From the NCBI GenBank assembly GCA_963730995.1, contig CAVSUB010000013.1, positions 1,364,001-1,428,000 of the forward strand: DNA of 64,000 nucleotides. The letters are read 5' to 3'. The translations under genes were made by a program, and so were the position numbers. Of this stretch, positions 48,282-56,925 are shown in pieces; position 1 is the first letter of the stretch, and every line of letters starts with the position of its first letter. A model generated the notes under the pieces. That model made no database searches. It had not been told where the DNA came from and saw nothing but the letters and a program-made list of their open reading frames with translations. The stretch comes from CAVSUB01 sp963730995 (GTDB lineage Bacteria; Acidobacteriota; Vicinamibacteria; Vicinamibacterales; 2-12-FULL-66-21).

Positions 48282-48743
48282 ATGTCAAGCCCCCCATTTG
48301 CGCCCGCCGCACGCCCAGCGGAGATGCTGATTGGCGCCCTGCTCCGAGTGCCGGCCCAGGTCATTCACCGCCGGATCATTGCCGAGCTGAACGCGGCCGG
48401 TTTCGAGGAGCTGCGCGTGCCGCATATGGCGGTGCTGCAGTTCCCGGGCCCCGATGGAGTCCGCCCCGGTGTGCTCGCCGAGCGCGCCGGCATCAGCAAG
48501 CAGGCGATGAACCAGCTGCTGCGGAGTCTCGAGGGGCTTGGCTATCTCGCGAGGTCGGCCGCCCCCGATGAAGGCCGCGCACGAATCGTCCGCCTGACCA
48601 AACGCGGACGCGCCGCCTACGAGAAGATCCACGAGATCCTTCGGGATATCGAACGAGAGTGGAGCACCGAACTTGGGCCCAAGGATTTCACTCAACTTAA
48701 GAAGCTGCTGCTTCGGGCCTGGGATAGCGTGTTGATTAGATAG
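48282..48743 (+). CDS. MarR-family transcriptional regulator
   Basis: 153 aa winged helix protein: LRVPHMAVLQFPGPDGVRPG, LAERAGISKQAMNQLLRSLE (recognition helix), GYLARSAAPDEGRARIVRLT (wing) and KRGRAAYEKIHEILRDIERE with the dimerisation helices at both ends. Ligand unknown; the two divergent cupins suggest an aromatic or phenolic compound. It should bind the two inverted repeats at 48235-48276, which lie between it and the cupins. Confidence 0.9.
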   Translation: MSSPPFAPAARPAEMLIGALLRVPAQVIHRRIIAELNAAGFEELRVPHMAVLQFPGPDGVRPGVLAERAGISKQAMNQLLRSLEGLGYLARSAAPDEGRARIVRLTKRGRAAYEKIHEILRDIEREWSTELGPKDFTQLKKLLLRAWDSVLIR

Positions 48744-48764
48744 CGTCCTGCACCCTTCGCGGCT

Positions 48765-48986
48765 ATGGAATGGGCGCACAGCCTCGATCCGGCGCTCGAC
48801 GTCGGTGGCGTAATCGAGTACTACAGTCCCCGCGGTCTCATCTTCCGCTTCGATCTCGGCGACACCCTCGTCAGGTATCACGCGCGATCGGTGGTGGCCC
48901 TCCCACAGTTCCGGCCTCCACGAGAGGTTGCAGGCTTTACTATGCGCAACCGCCAGTGGAGCTTTGGGATTGGGAAGCGCTTCTAG
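48765..48986 (+). pseudogene. C-terminal remnant of an outer-membrane beta-barrel protein
   Basis: 73 codons: VGGVIEYYSPRGLIFRFDLG, DTLVRYHARSVVALPQF and RNRQWSFGIGKRF. Final strands and terminal Phe look like the end of OmpA-like barrels common in Acidobacteriota (x-NLQFSxGxxxRF). The frame upstream is closed by a stop at 48741-48743, and no barrel start is seen nearby, so this is probably a truncated copy. Between 48987 and 49288 I see no gene. Confidence 0.5.
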
Positions 48987-49288
48987 TCAATTAACGTCGA
49001 GATCGCGACCGATTACGAACGCGCCCGAGTTGATCAAGCGTGCCGGGGCGGACCGACTGCTCTCGGCGCAATGGGTAGCTACCGCATAGCTACCACGCGG
49101 ATTTGCTCCTCGTCGCACCTTCGGACAGGGGCAACGCTTCGAGTGAATGGCGCCACTGACCTCGACGCCGGGATAGACGAAGGTCTATTCCCAACCAGAA
49201 TTCTGACGCCGCGCCTGGCGGGTTTCAGCCCTCTTCCTCGATTGGATTCGGCATAGCGTGTGCTCGAACGGAGTGCACGCGAGGATGG

Positions 49289-49456
49289 ATGCCGACTTAC
49301 AGACTTGCAGCCGTTAACGCCTCCGCCCACCTGAAGATCGTTGTGTCCATGCTGTTGTCGATTGTCGTGGCGCTGACCGTCGGGCTGACGTTGAGGGCGT
49401 TCCTCAGCGTCGACCTCGCGATCGAGAAGCGCATCGCCGTCCAGCGAAGCCACTGA
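49289..49456 (+). CDS. 55-aa single-pass membrane peptide
   Basis: Start ATG 49289 with GAGGA six bases upstream. MPTYRLAAVNASAHLKIVV, then SMLLSIVVALTVGLTLRAF as a membrane helix, then the charged end SVDLAIEKRIAVQRSH. Codon use is in keeping with neighbours (third positions G/C). The reading frame on the other strand (49079-49633) is basic and repeat-like and I do not count it. No family recognised. Confidence 0.5.
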   Translation: MPTYRLAAVNASAHLKIVVSMLLSIVVALTVGLTLRAFLSVDLAIEKRIAVQRSH

Positions 49457-49967
49457 ACCCGGGCCGCGCCCCTCAGGGCCTTCTTCGGATGCATCAGATC
49501 CGGCCAGCGGGATCTGCGAAGCTTCAATTGGGTATGCGGTGGGTCTGGCGCCGAATGGTCCGGCCAGACAAAACCGCCACAACGGTTTCGGCCAAAGACC
49601 CGCGCCCTGCCGCTCCCGAACCCGGCCTGCCATTGCCCAGAAACAGCGCCTCTGATGGCCTCTCGACCCGAGCAGGGACCTCCATCAGGACTGAAGAGCT
49701 ATATTTTTTCGTTAATTAGCAGCACGCTATAATAATCCATAAAATATCTACCAAAAGGTGTTGCCTCCGGAGACTTTCAAGTCCGTAACTCCAAGTAGTC
49801 CAATATCTTAGTGATCTGACTCAGGCATGCCTCGTGCTTAGGCTGCGGTCCGCGACGGGTGTTTTTTATTTAATTTGCCGCGGCCAGAAGTCGCCGGAAC
49901 CTGAGCGGAGTCTCCAGCACTCCAGCCAAACCGGCGTCGGTCGGCGGCGTCCCCGAAAGGTCCACAC
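49457..49967. other. 510-base gene-free stretch with an AT-rich core
   Basis: No credible gene on either strand. The part 49690-49880 has long A/T runs (attttttcgttaattag, ctataataatccataaaata, gttttttatttaatttgcc) in sharp contrast to the flanks. A TATAAT is present at 49730-49735. The last 90 bases before the radical SAM start are GC-rich again. Looks like a long regulated leader. Confidence 0.6.
49823..49839 (+). promoter_or_regulatory. candidate sigma-54 promoter upstream of the radical SAM gene
   Basis: aGGCatgcctcgtGCtt, with GG (49824-49825) and GC (49836-49837) 12 bases apart, as in -24/-12 promoters (TGGCACG-N4-TTGCW); 9 of 12 consensus positions agree. About 130 bases separate it from ATG 49968. 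A single such match can be chance. Confidence 0.3.
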
Positions 49968-51992
49968 ATGCGCGTGGGGTGCGTCCAGATCAACGCAGAG
50001 TTTTCGGGGCAGTGCTACCTCCCCTATTCGGCGGGGATTCTTCAGGCATATGCCCGGCGGCATCTTCGAAATCCCGAGGCGTACGAGTTTCTCCTGCCCG
50101 TCTTTCGGCGCGACAAGGTCGCTGACGCGGTCGCCCATCTCGACAGCGCGGACATTGTCGGTTTCAGCGTGTATTCGTGGAACGAGCGGCTCTCGATGGC
50201 GATGGCCGAGGCGCTCAAACGCAAACGGCCCTCGACGCTCATCGTCTGTGGTGGTCCGCAGGTCCCCCGGCACGATCGGCCGTGGGAAATCGAAGCCTTC
50301 CATCGGCGCTATCCGTTCATCGATCTCGCGGTCCATGGCGCGGGAGAGCAAGCCTTCGTCGAGATCCTCGAGCGCGGCCGCGATGGCCGGTGGGAGACGC
50401 TGCCGTCCGTCAGCTTCCTGAACGAGCGCGACGCTCTCGTCCAGACCGCCAGAAGTCCGGCGCTGAAAGATCTGACCGAGGTGCCGGAGCCCTATCTCGA
50501 GGGCATCTTCGATCCCCTCATGGCGGAGCACCCGAAGCTCGAGTGGATTGCCGTCGAAGAGACCAATCGAAACTGCCCGTTCCAATGCACGTTCTGCGGG
50601 TGGGGACTGCTCGGCTCCAAGCCGATCATGCGCCCCGTGGAGGAAGTGCTGCGCACGATCGACTGGTTCGCCGATCACCGGATTGGCTACGTCTTCGTGG
50701 TCGATTCGAACTTCGGCATGTTCAAGGAGCGCGACATCGAGATCGCGCGATACTTCGCGAAGGTCAAGCGCGAGCGCGGGTATCCGCGATCCGTGAACGT
50801 GCAGGACGGGAAGAACATCGAGCAATGGGTGGTTCGCGTACGCAAAGAGCTCATTTCGGGCGGGATCGAGTCGCCCGTCGTCCTCGCGCTGCAGTCGCTC
50901 CACCCGCCAACCCTGACGGCCATCAAGCGCTCGAACATCAAGACCGAGCCGTACCGAAATCAGCTCGGACTGTTCGCCCAGGCCGGCATCCCGACAACGA
51001 CAGATATCATCCTTGGACTCCCTGAAGAAACGTACGAGTCGTTCACGGACGGCGTCTCCACCGTCATCGAATGGGGGCAGCACAATCGGAGCTTGCTGCT
51101 GAATGTCTCGATGGTGCCGGACGCCGAGATGTCACATCCCGACCAGCGGAAGCAGTACGAGATCGACACGACCTGGACGCCGTTGATAAACCCACATGGC
51201 CGGATGGAGCAGGAAGAATTTCCCGAGATGCAGGAGCTCATCATCGGGACGCGGACGATGCCGCGCGAGGAGTGGGTGCGCGCCCGGGCGTTCGCCTACA
51301 TGACGTCGCTGCTGCACTTCGACAAGCTGTTGCAGATCCCCTTCGTGATCTGCCACGAGCTGGGAAGAGCCGTGAGCAGCGGCCGCAAGGCGCGGCCGCG
51401 ATACAAAGAGCTGATCGAGCTGTTCCTGTCGCCCGAACTCGACCCCGATTGCTTCCCGCGCGTCACCGAAGCGCGCGACTTCTTCCTGAACCACGCCCGC
51501 GCGATCCAGCAAGGCAAGGATGAATACTGCCACTCCGCGGACTGGCTCGATGTGCACTGGCCGCCGGACGAGTTCATGTTCATCAAGATCGTTCGCGATG
51601 GCCACATCGGCGAGTTCTACGATGAGGCGCTCGAGCTCCTCGTCGGTTTCGTCGAGATCGATCGGCCGCTCGTCGCGCAGGCGCTCGCGCTCAATCTGGC
51701 GCTGCTGGAGCTCCCGTTCCGATCCGGCGAGCACGTGGTCTCCTGCGATTGGAACATCCTCGACCTCTATCGCGGTGCGATTGCCTCCAGGCCGGTCGAC
51801 GTCGTCCGCGGCGCGTGCGAGTACAGCATCGATTGGTCGGCCTCCCGGTGGAGCTCGTGGGACTCGTGGCTGGAGCGGGTGGTCTGGTGGCGGAACAGGG
51901 CCGGGCAATACTTTCTGAAGGAAGGGCTCCAAGCGGTCAGGACGCCAACCACGTCGCCGGCGGAACCGCTGCCCGCCGGCCATTACTACTGA
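49968..51992 (+). CDS. B12-binding-domain radical SAM protein
   Basis: 674 aa. Residues 1-150 form the cobalamin-binding Rossmann domain (DIVGFSVYSWNERLSMAMAE, TLIVCGGPQVPRH, DLAVHGAGEQAFVEIL) but without the D-x-H-x-x-G His, as in class B methylases. The [4Fe-4S] motif is C203-P-F-Q-C207-T-F-C210 in EETNRNCPFQCTFCGWG. Later LALQSLHPPTLTAIKRSNIK, GIPTTTDIILGLPEETYESF close the radical SAM barrel; about 280 further residues are a family-specific C-terminal domain with several Trp (WSSWDSWLERVVWWRN). Likely methylates or rearranges an unreactive carbon on a natural product or lipid; the substrate is not known. Followed after 14 bases by the SGNH gene. Confidence 0.88.
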   Translation: MRVGCVQINAEFSGQCYLPYSAGILQAYARRHLRNPEAYEFLLPVFRRDKVADAVAHLDSADIVGFSVYSWNERLSMAMAEALKRKRPSTLIVCGGPQVPRHDRPWEIEAFHRRYPFIDLAVHGAGEQAFVEILERGRDGRWETLPSVSFLNERDALVQTARSPALKDLTEVPEPYLEGIFDPLMAEHPKLEWIAVEETNRNCPFQCTFCGWGLLGSKPIMRPVEEVLRTIDWFADHRIGYVFVVDSNFGMFKERDIEIARYFAKVKRERGYPRSVNVQDGKNIEQWVVRVRKELISGGIESPVVLALQSLHPPTLTAIKRSNIKTEPYRNQLGLFAQAGIPTTTDIILGLPEETYESFTDGVSTVIEWGQHNRSLLLNVSMVPDAEMSHPDQRKQYEIDTTWTPLINPHGRMEQEEFPEMQELIIGTRTMPREEWVRARAFAYMTSLLHFDKLLQIPFVICHELGRAVSSGRKARPRYKELIELFLSPELDPDCFPRVTEARDFFLNHARAIQQGKDEYCHSADWLDVHWPPDEFMFIKIVRDGHIGEFYDEALELLVGFVEIDRPLVAQALALNLALLELPFRSGEHVVSCDWNILDLYRGAIASRPVDVVRGACEYSIDWSASRWSSWDSWLERVVWWRNRAGQYFLKEGLQAVRTPTTSPAEPLPAGHYY

Positions 51993-52006
51993 CGCGGAGG
52001 AGCCAT

Positions 52007-53191
52007 CTGGTTCCGAGCGCGCGATTTCGCTTTCTCCTGGCAGCGTGCACGGCGGTGAGCCTCTGGCTCCTGGGTCGGCTCGCGATGCACGTGTCGTTTC
52101 ACGCGCGTGTACTCGGCCGGTATTCAGTCCCGTATTCTGCACTGCTGCTCGCCGTCGCCGGCACGTCGCTGACGACAGTCCTGCTCCATCACCCGTCGTT
52201 CTACAGGCGAGTCCATAAGGTCAGGTGGCCAGCGGTTCTGGTTGCCGCGGCCGCGGCGACGCTCCTCGTCGCCGCAGAGATCGCCGTGCGCGTCTCCGAT
52301 CCGCTCGGCATTTCAAACTACGAAGAGACCTCGAGGCTCTGGCTCGACTACGTGCCAGATCCGCTTCTCGTTTTTCGACTCCCTGCACACATGCGGGGAA
52401 CCTACCAAGGCGTGACGATCTCCACGAATGCGCTCGGGTTCCGGGATCGCGAGCTCGAGCGCAAGCAGGATGGAGAGCTTCGCATCCTGCTTCTCGGAGA
52501 TTCAATCACCTTCGGCTACGGCGTCTCCGTCGAAGAGACCTACGGGCGAAAGCTCGAAGCCATCCTGGCGTCACGGCTCGGTCGCAGGGTCCGAACGGTG
52601 AATGCCGGCATCGGCGGATTCAATACCGTCCAGGAGTACGCGCTTCTCGAGCACGAAGCGTCGGCGATCGATCCCGACATCGTCGCGCTGATGTACCTGC
52701 CGAACGACATCAACTCCAACGATCCGCCGTTCGATCCGCGGTCCGCCATCTACGCCGATACGTCGAGGGTGTCCCGTTTCTTCCAGGAGAAGAGCTGGCT
52801 CTTCAGACTCGCCGTTTTCGCGACCAGCGAACCCGAGACGAGCCACCTTGCATCGGTTGGCCTGGACAACAGCGGCGCGAAGGCTTCCTTGAGCGCGCTC
52901 GCGAAAATCGCCCTGCTTTGCCGGCAACGCTCGCTCGGATTCGCCACGTTCTTCTATCGAGAGCAGGACGAGCCTGCCGCGGCGAGCCGCTTCCTCGATG
53001 AGCTGTTCTCCCGCGTCTCGAGGGTCGGTGAAGATAACGGCTTCGTCGTCACCGACATCCGACCGTGGTGGGCAAACAGCGACCGGCGGTCCGTGACCAA
53101 TTCAGTCGTGGATTGGCATCCGAACGCCCGCGGCCACGAGATTCTGGCCGCAGGAATCGCAAAGGTTCTCGTGAGTCAGGAGAATCCCTGA
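52007..53191 (+). CDS. membrane-bound SGNH/GDSL hydrolase
   Basis: About 394 aa. Start uncertain: GGAGG at 51996-52000 is 6 bases before a CTG at 52007; GTG 52054 is the next in-frame option. Three hydrophobic helices near the start (FRFLLAACTAVSLWLLGRL; YSALLLAVAGTSLTTVLL; AVLVAAAAATLLVAAEIAV), then a periplasmic SGNH domain: block I LLLGDSITFGYGVSVEETY, block III MYLPNDINSNDPPF and block V NSVVDWHPNARGHEILAAGI with Asp-x-His. Esterase or O-acyltransferase on a glycan or lipid, by family. Coupled to the radical SAM gene. Confidence 0.8.
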   Translation: MVPSARFRFLLAACTAVSLWLLGRLAMHVSFHARVLGRYSVPYSALLLAVAGTSLTTVLLHHPSFYRRVHKVRWPAVLVAAAAATLLVAAEIAVRVSDPLGISNYEETSRLWLDYVPDPLLVFRLPAHMRGTYQGVTISTNALGFRDRELERKQDGELRILLLGDSITFGYGVSVEETYGRKLEAILASRLGRRVRTVNAGIGGFNTVQEYALLEHEASAIDPDIVALMYLPNDINSNDPPFDPRSAIYADTSRVSRFFQEKSWLFRLAVFATSEPETSHLASVGLDNSGAKASLSALAKIALLCRQRSLGFATFFYREQDEPAAASRFLDELFSRVSRVGEDNGFVVTDIRPWWANSDRRSVTNSVVDWHPNARGHEILAAGIAKVLVSQENP

Positions 53192-53209
53192 GACGGCCGG
53201 GCGAAATAC

Positions 53210-53626
53210 CTACATGCGATCAACGGTGACGACCGCGCTCATCACAACGTAGATGCGTTCATTGTTGCTGCGCGGATCAGCGGGAAACAGGAAGAAGCCT
53301 TCCCGCGCCGCATCATAGGTCAGGCTGGCCCCCACCAGGCGCTCCCCGTCCTTGAACGTGACGACGACCTTGCGACCCGCTGGACGACCCACGAATTCCT
53401 TCACATCGTTGTACTCGGCGTTGCCTGCGAGGTCCCGCACGAAGAAGATCGCTTTCAGATCGCTCGTACGGACAGTGACCGGCTCGCTGTTGCTGGGACC
53501 TTCCGCCTGGAGGAGGAACGTCTGGCGAGTCGGGCTGAAGTTGAGAGTCGTGCCCTTCAGAACTCGACCATCTGCATATCGCGCGACAACCTTGACGGGT
53601 CCCCGCGGCCCTGAGCTCTCAGCCAT
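53210..53626 (-). CDS. small soluble protein, DUF6982-like
   Basis: 138 aa, all-beta: VKVVARYADGRVLKGTTLNF, PVTVRTSDLKAIFFVRDLAG, GRPAGRKVVVTFKDGERLVG, GFFLFPADPRSNNERIYVVM. Two copies of a PilZ-like or Sm-like strand set appear to be joined (ARYADGRVLKG / TFKDGERLVG). I associate it with DUF6982, widespread in Acidobacteriota and of unknown function. 15 bases behind the small gene at 53642-53848, so likely the second gene of a pair. Confidence 0.7.
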   Translation of the reverse strand: MAESSGPRGPVKVVARYADGRVLKGTTLNFSPTRQTFLLQAEGPSNSEPVTVRTSDLKAIFFVRDLAGNAEYNDVKEFVGRPAGRKVVVTFKDGERLVGASLTYDAAREGFFLFPADPRSNNERIYVVMSAVVTVDRM

Positions 53627-53641
53627 GCATTTGCCCTTCCT

Positions 53642-53848
53642 CTACGTCTGAGAGGACCCAGCCGACCTGCCGGACCGGCCCACTGCGTCCACGAAGACGT
53701 CGGGCTCGGGCTCTCGAACAGCCACCACGGCGCCCCGGCCTCCCGGCGAGAATACCTTCGGAACACGGACCCCAACCTCGGGCTCGAACCCGGGGCCCCT
53801 GTCTCCGAACAGTCGGAACAGCCTGTCGAGCAGGCGCATCAACTTCAT
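53642..53848 (-). CDS. hypothetical protein, 68 aa
   Basis: ATG 53848 follows GGAGGT with 7-8 bases spacing, which is why I accept this small frame. Sequence: MKLMRLLDRLFRLFGDRG, an amphipathic helix, then PEVGVRVPKVFSPGGRGAVV and AVREPEPDVFVDAVGRSG. No domain recognised. Probable operon with the gene at 53210-53626. Confidence 0.5.
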   Translation of the reverse strand: MKLMRLLDRLFRLFGDRGPGFEPEVGVRVPKVFSPGGRGAVVAVREPEPDVFVDAVGRSGRSAGSSQT

Positions 53849-53974
53849 CGACGTGACCTCCAGTCCCGATCGAGACGGCACCAAAACCGCCGCCGTCCAT
53901 TTGGAGCCCTCCTGTCACTCTCAGAGTCTGCCGAAGCAGTCCAGAGCCACCCTCAATCTAGCGCATAGCGACCG

Positions 53975-54030
53975 GATCGCGACAGTCGACTGCGACAGCC
54001 GACTGTCGACGGCCGACCTGCCGACTGGCA
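53975..54030. repeat. 7-bp-period repeat, cgactgn family
   Basis: cgacagt-cgactgc-gacagcc-gactgtc-gacggcc-gacctgc-cgactgg, between a minus-strand gene and the DUF3574 gene. Same unit as at 46245-46388 and in the uvrC insertion. Here the arms are short (gtcgactgc / gccgactgtcgac). Confidence 0.7.
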
Positions 54031-54102
54031 TTTGAATCTCACCTCTTTCTAACCTGGCTCACCCGACTCCGAGCGCGCAGCCGCGTATTCTGCTGCCGCT
54101 TT

Positions 54103-54795
54103 ATGAGCCGAAGACACAATCGAACGGTCGCCCTCGCGCTCGTCGCCACCTTGGCGGCCGCGTGCGCCCTCCCCGCGAGCTCGGCCCGCGGGATCCAACC
54201 CTCTGTCGCAGACAACGGGTCGGTCACGCCTCACCGTGTGAAACGACCGGACATTGAGCTCGAGCACGGCTTCGAAACGCCGCAAAGCTCGAAAGGACAC
54301 TTGTACATGATCAAGCGAATGATCCTCGGAGGAATCGCTCCCGTGACCATGTTCTTCAGCGCCTTGATCTCTGCGCCGCTTCAGGCGGTGCAGCAGATCG
54401 AGGCGCAGGCGCAGGACCGTCCGATCGTGCGCCGGCGCGCTCCGCAGGGTGAGCGCCACAACTCGCTGGCGTTCGTCCGCACTGAACTGTTTTTCGGCAC
54501 AGCGAAGCCCGGCGGCGCCGTGACCGAAGAGGAGTTCGCGCTGTTCCTGGACGAGGTCATCATCCCGCTTTTTCCAGATGGCTTGACTGTCACGAAGGGA
54601 GACGGCCAGTTCCGGGGCGCCGACGGACTGACGATCAAGGAAGACTCGTTCGTCGTAATCCTGCTGTATCCCGTCGACGGGCAGAAGACGAGCAGCAAGA
54701 GCATCGACTATATCCGTGGCGAGTACATGCGGCGACATCGGCAGGAATCGGTCCTACGAGTAGATGATCCATTCCTGGTGTGGGTGTCTTTCTAG
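54103..54795 (+). CDS. DUF3574-domain exported protein
   Basis: 230 aa, signal peptide (TVALALVATLAAACALPASS), a loose region, then the DUF3574 domain: FVRTELFFGTAKPGGAVTEE, EEFALFLDEVIIPLFPDGLT, VTKGDGQFRG and EDSFVVILLYPVDGQ. Ends at VDDPFLVWVSF. The AAC-ALP could be a lipobox. A second hydrophobic run (MILGGIAPVTMFFSALI) lies near residue 75, so the start may be later (ATG 54307). Function of the family unknown. Confidence 0.8.
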   Translation: MSRRHNRTVALALVATLAAACALPASSARGIQPSVADNGSVTPHRVKRPDIELEHGFETPQSSKGHLYMIKRMILGGIAPVTMFFSALISAPLQAVQQIEAQAQDRPIVRRRAPQGERHNSLAFVRTELFFGTAKPGGAVTEEEFALFLDEVIIPLFPDGLTVTKGDGQFRGADGLTIKEDSFVVILLYPVDGQKTSSKSIDYIRGEYMRRHRQESVLRVDDPFLVWVSF

Positions 54796-54937
54796 TCCAG
54801 GAATGCACTTTCTCACCACTTTCTAACCCTTCGCACCGGACTTGAATCAAGGCCGCAGTTAGTCTCGATCTCTTGGTGGATCGTCGTTGCCGGTGCCTTG
54901 GCAAGGGAGTACAGTCCATCAAAATAGAGGAAAGACG

Positions 54938-56857
54938 ATGTGTGGAATCATTGCAGCTCTCTCGAAGCACCGCGGCATCACACACGAGCCTCTCGCTCGC
55001 GCCACCCGGCAACTCAGGCACCGCGGCCCTGACGCACAGCACGTATGGGTCTCGCCCGATGCTCGCGCAGGACTCGGCCATGCGCGGCTGAGCATTATCG
55101 ACCTCGAGACCGGCGATCAGCCCATCGTCAGCGAGGATGGCCGGCTCCGAATCGTGGCCAACGGCGAGTTCTACGATTTCGAGAGGATCCGGTGTGAGCT
55201 CGAGCGTGAGGGCCACGCGTTCCGAACGCGATCGGACAGCGAGATCGCGCTGCACCTCTTCGAGGATCGCGGCGCACGTGCGCTCCATTCACTCCGAGGG
55301 GAGTTCGCGTTCGCGATTTGGGACGAGCGGGATGGCCAGCTCTTCGCGGCACGCGACCGGTTCGGCATCAAGCCCCTCTACTACACGGTGCATGAAGGCA
55401 CGTTCTATCTGGCGTCCGAAGTGAAGGCGCTCGCCGCACTCGGCGTACCGATGCGCTGGGATCGCGAGACGTTGTACGACATGCACTTCGTTTCGCACCC
55501 TCCCGACCGCACGTTGTTCGCCGGCGTCTACCAACTCCCGCCCGCCAGCTACCTCCTGACCGACGGTGAACAGGTCAGAGTGATTCCTTACTGGGATTGG
55601 GACTACCCGACCGCGCAGGAGACGGAGTCGAATGGGGACGGCCGCGAATGGGTACGGCGTCTCGAGCACTCGCTCGAGGAAGCGGTGCGGCTGCGGCTCC
55701 GTGCGGACGTCCCAGTGGCGTGTTACCTGAGCGGAGGAATCGACTCGTGCGCCGTTCTCGGCTTTGCTTCGCGCCTGTCTTCGAAACCGCTCCGTGCCTA
55801 CACCCTCTCGTTCGATCATGCCGACTACGACGAAGAGGCCCTGGCGCGCGAGCAGGCAGCGCGGTCTGGAGCCGAGTTCTGCCGCATCGACATTCGGGCG
55901 GACCAGCTCGCCGATCATTTCAGCGACGCGATCTATCACGCCGAACGTCCGTTTGCGAACGCGCATGCGATCGCCAAGTACCTGCTCAGCGAGGCTGTCC
56001 GCAATTCCGGCATCAAGGTGGTGCTCACCGGTGAAGGCAGCGACGAGATCTTCGCCGGCTATCCGCACTTCAGGCGCGATCTCGTGCTGTACGCAAGCAA
56101 TGGGCAGGACCCTGCGACGACGGCCCGCCTCCTCGCCGAGCTCGATGCGGCTAATCGCGTGTCGTCCGGAACGCTCATGCCTCAAGGGTCGCTGGCACTC
56201 GACAGCGTGAAGCGCGTGCTCGGGTTCGTGCCTTCGAACCTCGAAGCCTGGGCCCAGATCGGCAAGGGGCTACTACAGGTCGTGAACTGTGAGTTCCAGC
56301 GCGAGTTCTCGCTCCGGGACACGTATCGGGTGATGCTCAGCTGTCTCGATGTCCAGCGACAACTGACCGATCGTCATCCCGTGAACCAGTCGCTCTACAT
56401 CTGGGCCAAGACGATGCTGCCGAACTATATCCTCAGCAATCTTGGCGACCGCATGGAGATGGCGCACTCCATCGAAGGGCGCCTGCCGTTTCTCGACCAC
56501 CACGTCGTGGAGGAAGCGGCCCGGATGCCGGTGAGCATGAAGATCAACGGGATGACTGAAAAGTACGTGCTCCGCGAAGCGGCGCGCCCCGTTTTGACGG
56601 ACGCCGTCTATGCGCGCCAGAAGCATCCGTTCATGTCCCCGCCGGCGACCATTCAGCTGAACGGGAAACTCTACACGTTCCTCCAGGATACGCTGCGGGG
56701 CGCGGCATTCGATCGTCCCGGGATCTACGATCGAGCCAGAGTGACGGCGCTGCTGGACGCGATCCCCACGATGGACATGCAGGGCCGCACGCGGGCTGAT
56801 GCGCTCCTCATGTGGATGACGAGCCTCTGTCTCCTCTCGGAGCGGATGGGACTGTAG
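54938..56857 (+). CDS. AsnB-type glutamine-dependent amidotransferase
   Basis: 639 aa starting MCGIIAALSKH so Cys2 is the glutaminase nucleophile after Met removal; GAGGAAA is 5 bases upstream. N-terminal Ntn domain: LRHRGPDAQHVWVSP, GHARLSIIDLETGDQPIV, NGEFYDFERIR. The ATP-pyrophosphatase loop is ACYLSGGIDSCAVLGFASRL near residue 262-280, with LTGEGSDEIFAGYPHFR. C-terminal SIEGRLPFLDHHVVEEAAR and RQKHPFMSPP fit asnB paralogs linked to secondary metabolites or exopolysaccharide amidation. Amidation of an acid substrate is certain only at the level of the family. Confidence 0.9.
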   Translation: MCGIIAALSKHRGITHEPLARATRQLRHRGPDAQHVWVSPDARAGLGHARLSIIDLETGDQPIVSEDGRLRIVANGEFYDFERIRCELEREGHAFRTRSDSEIALHLFEDRGARALHSLRGEFAFAIWDERDGQLFAARDRFGIKPLYYTVHEGTFYLASEVKALAALGVPMRWDRETLYDMHFVSHPPDRTLFAGVYQLPPASYLLTDGEQVRVIPYWDWDYPTAQETESNGDGREWVRRLEHSLEEAVRLRLRADVPVACYLSGGIDSCAVLGFASRLSSKPLRAYTLSFDHADYDEEALAREQAARSGAEFCRIDIRADQLADHFSDAIYHAERPFANAHAIAKYLLSEAVRNSGIKVVLTGEGSDEIFAGYPHFRRDLVLYASNGQDPATTARLLAELDAANRVSSGTLMPQGSLALDSVKRVLGFVPSNLEAWAQIGKGLLQVVNCEFQREFSLRDTYRVMLSCLDVQRQLTDRHPVNQSLYIWAKTMLPNYILSNLGDRMEMAHSIEGRLPFLDHHVVEEAARMPVSMKINGMTEKYVLREAARPVLTDAVYARQKHPFMSPPATIQLNGKLYTFLQDTLRGAAFDRPGIYDRARVTALLDAIPTMDMQGRTRADALLMWMTSLCLLSERMGL

Positions 56858-56925
56858 GTGTCAGCTACCTGAAGGCCGCGCCTGGGCGAGCCCTCAGCCT
56901 GCGTGGCGCTTGCGCGTGCCGCTGG

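Noticed and set aside
49079..49633. 184-codon minus-strand frame
   Set aside because: Arg/Gly/Ser-rich without domains, and it covers the better supported 55-aa plus-strand gene.
54880..54937. Sigma-54 promoter before asnB
   Set aside because: The GG and GC pairs near ttggtggatcgtcgttgccgg are not 12 bases apart.
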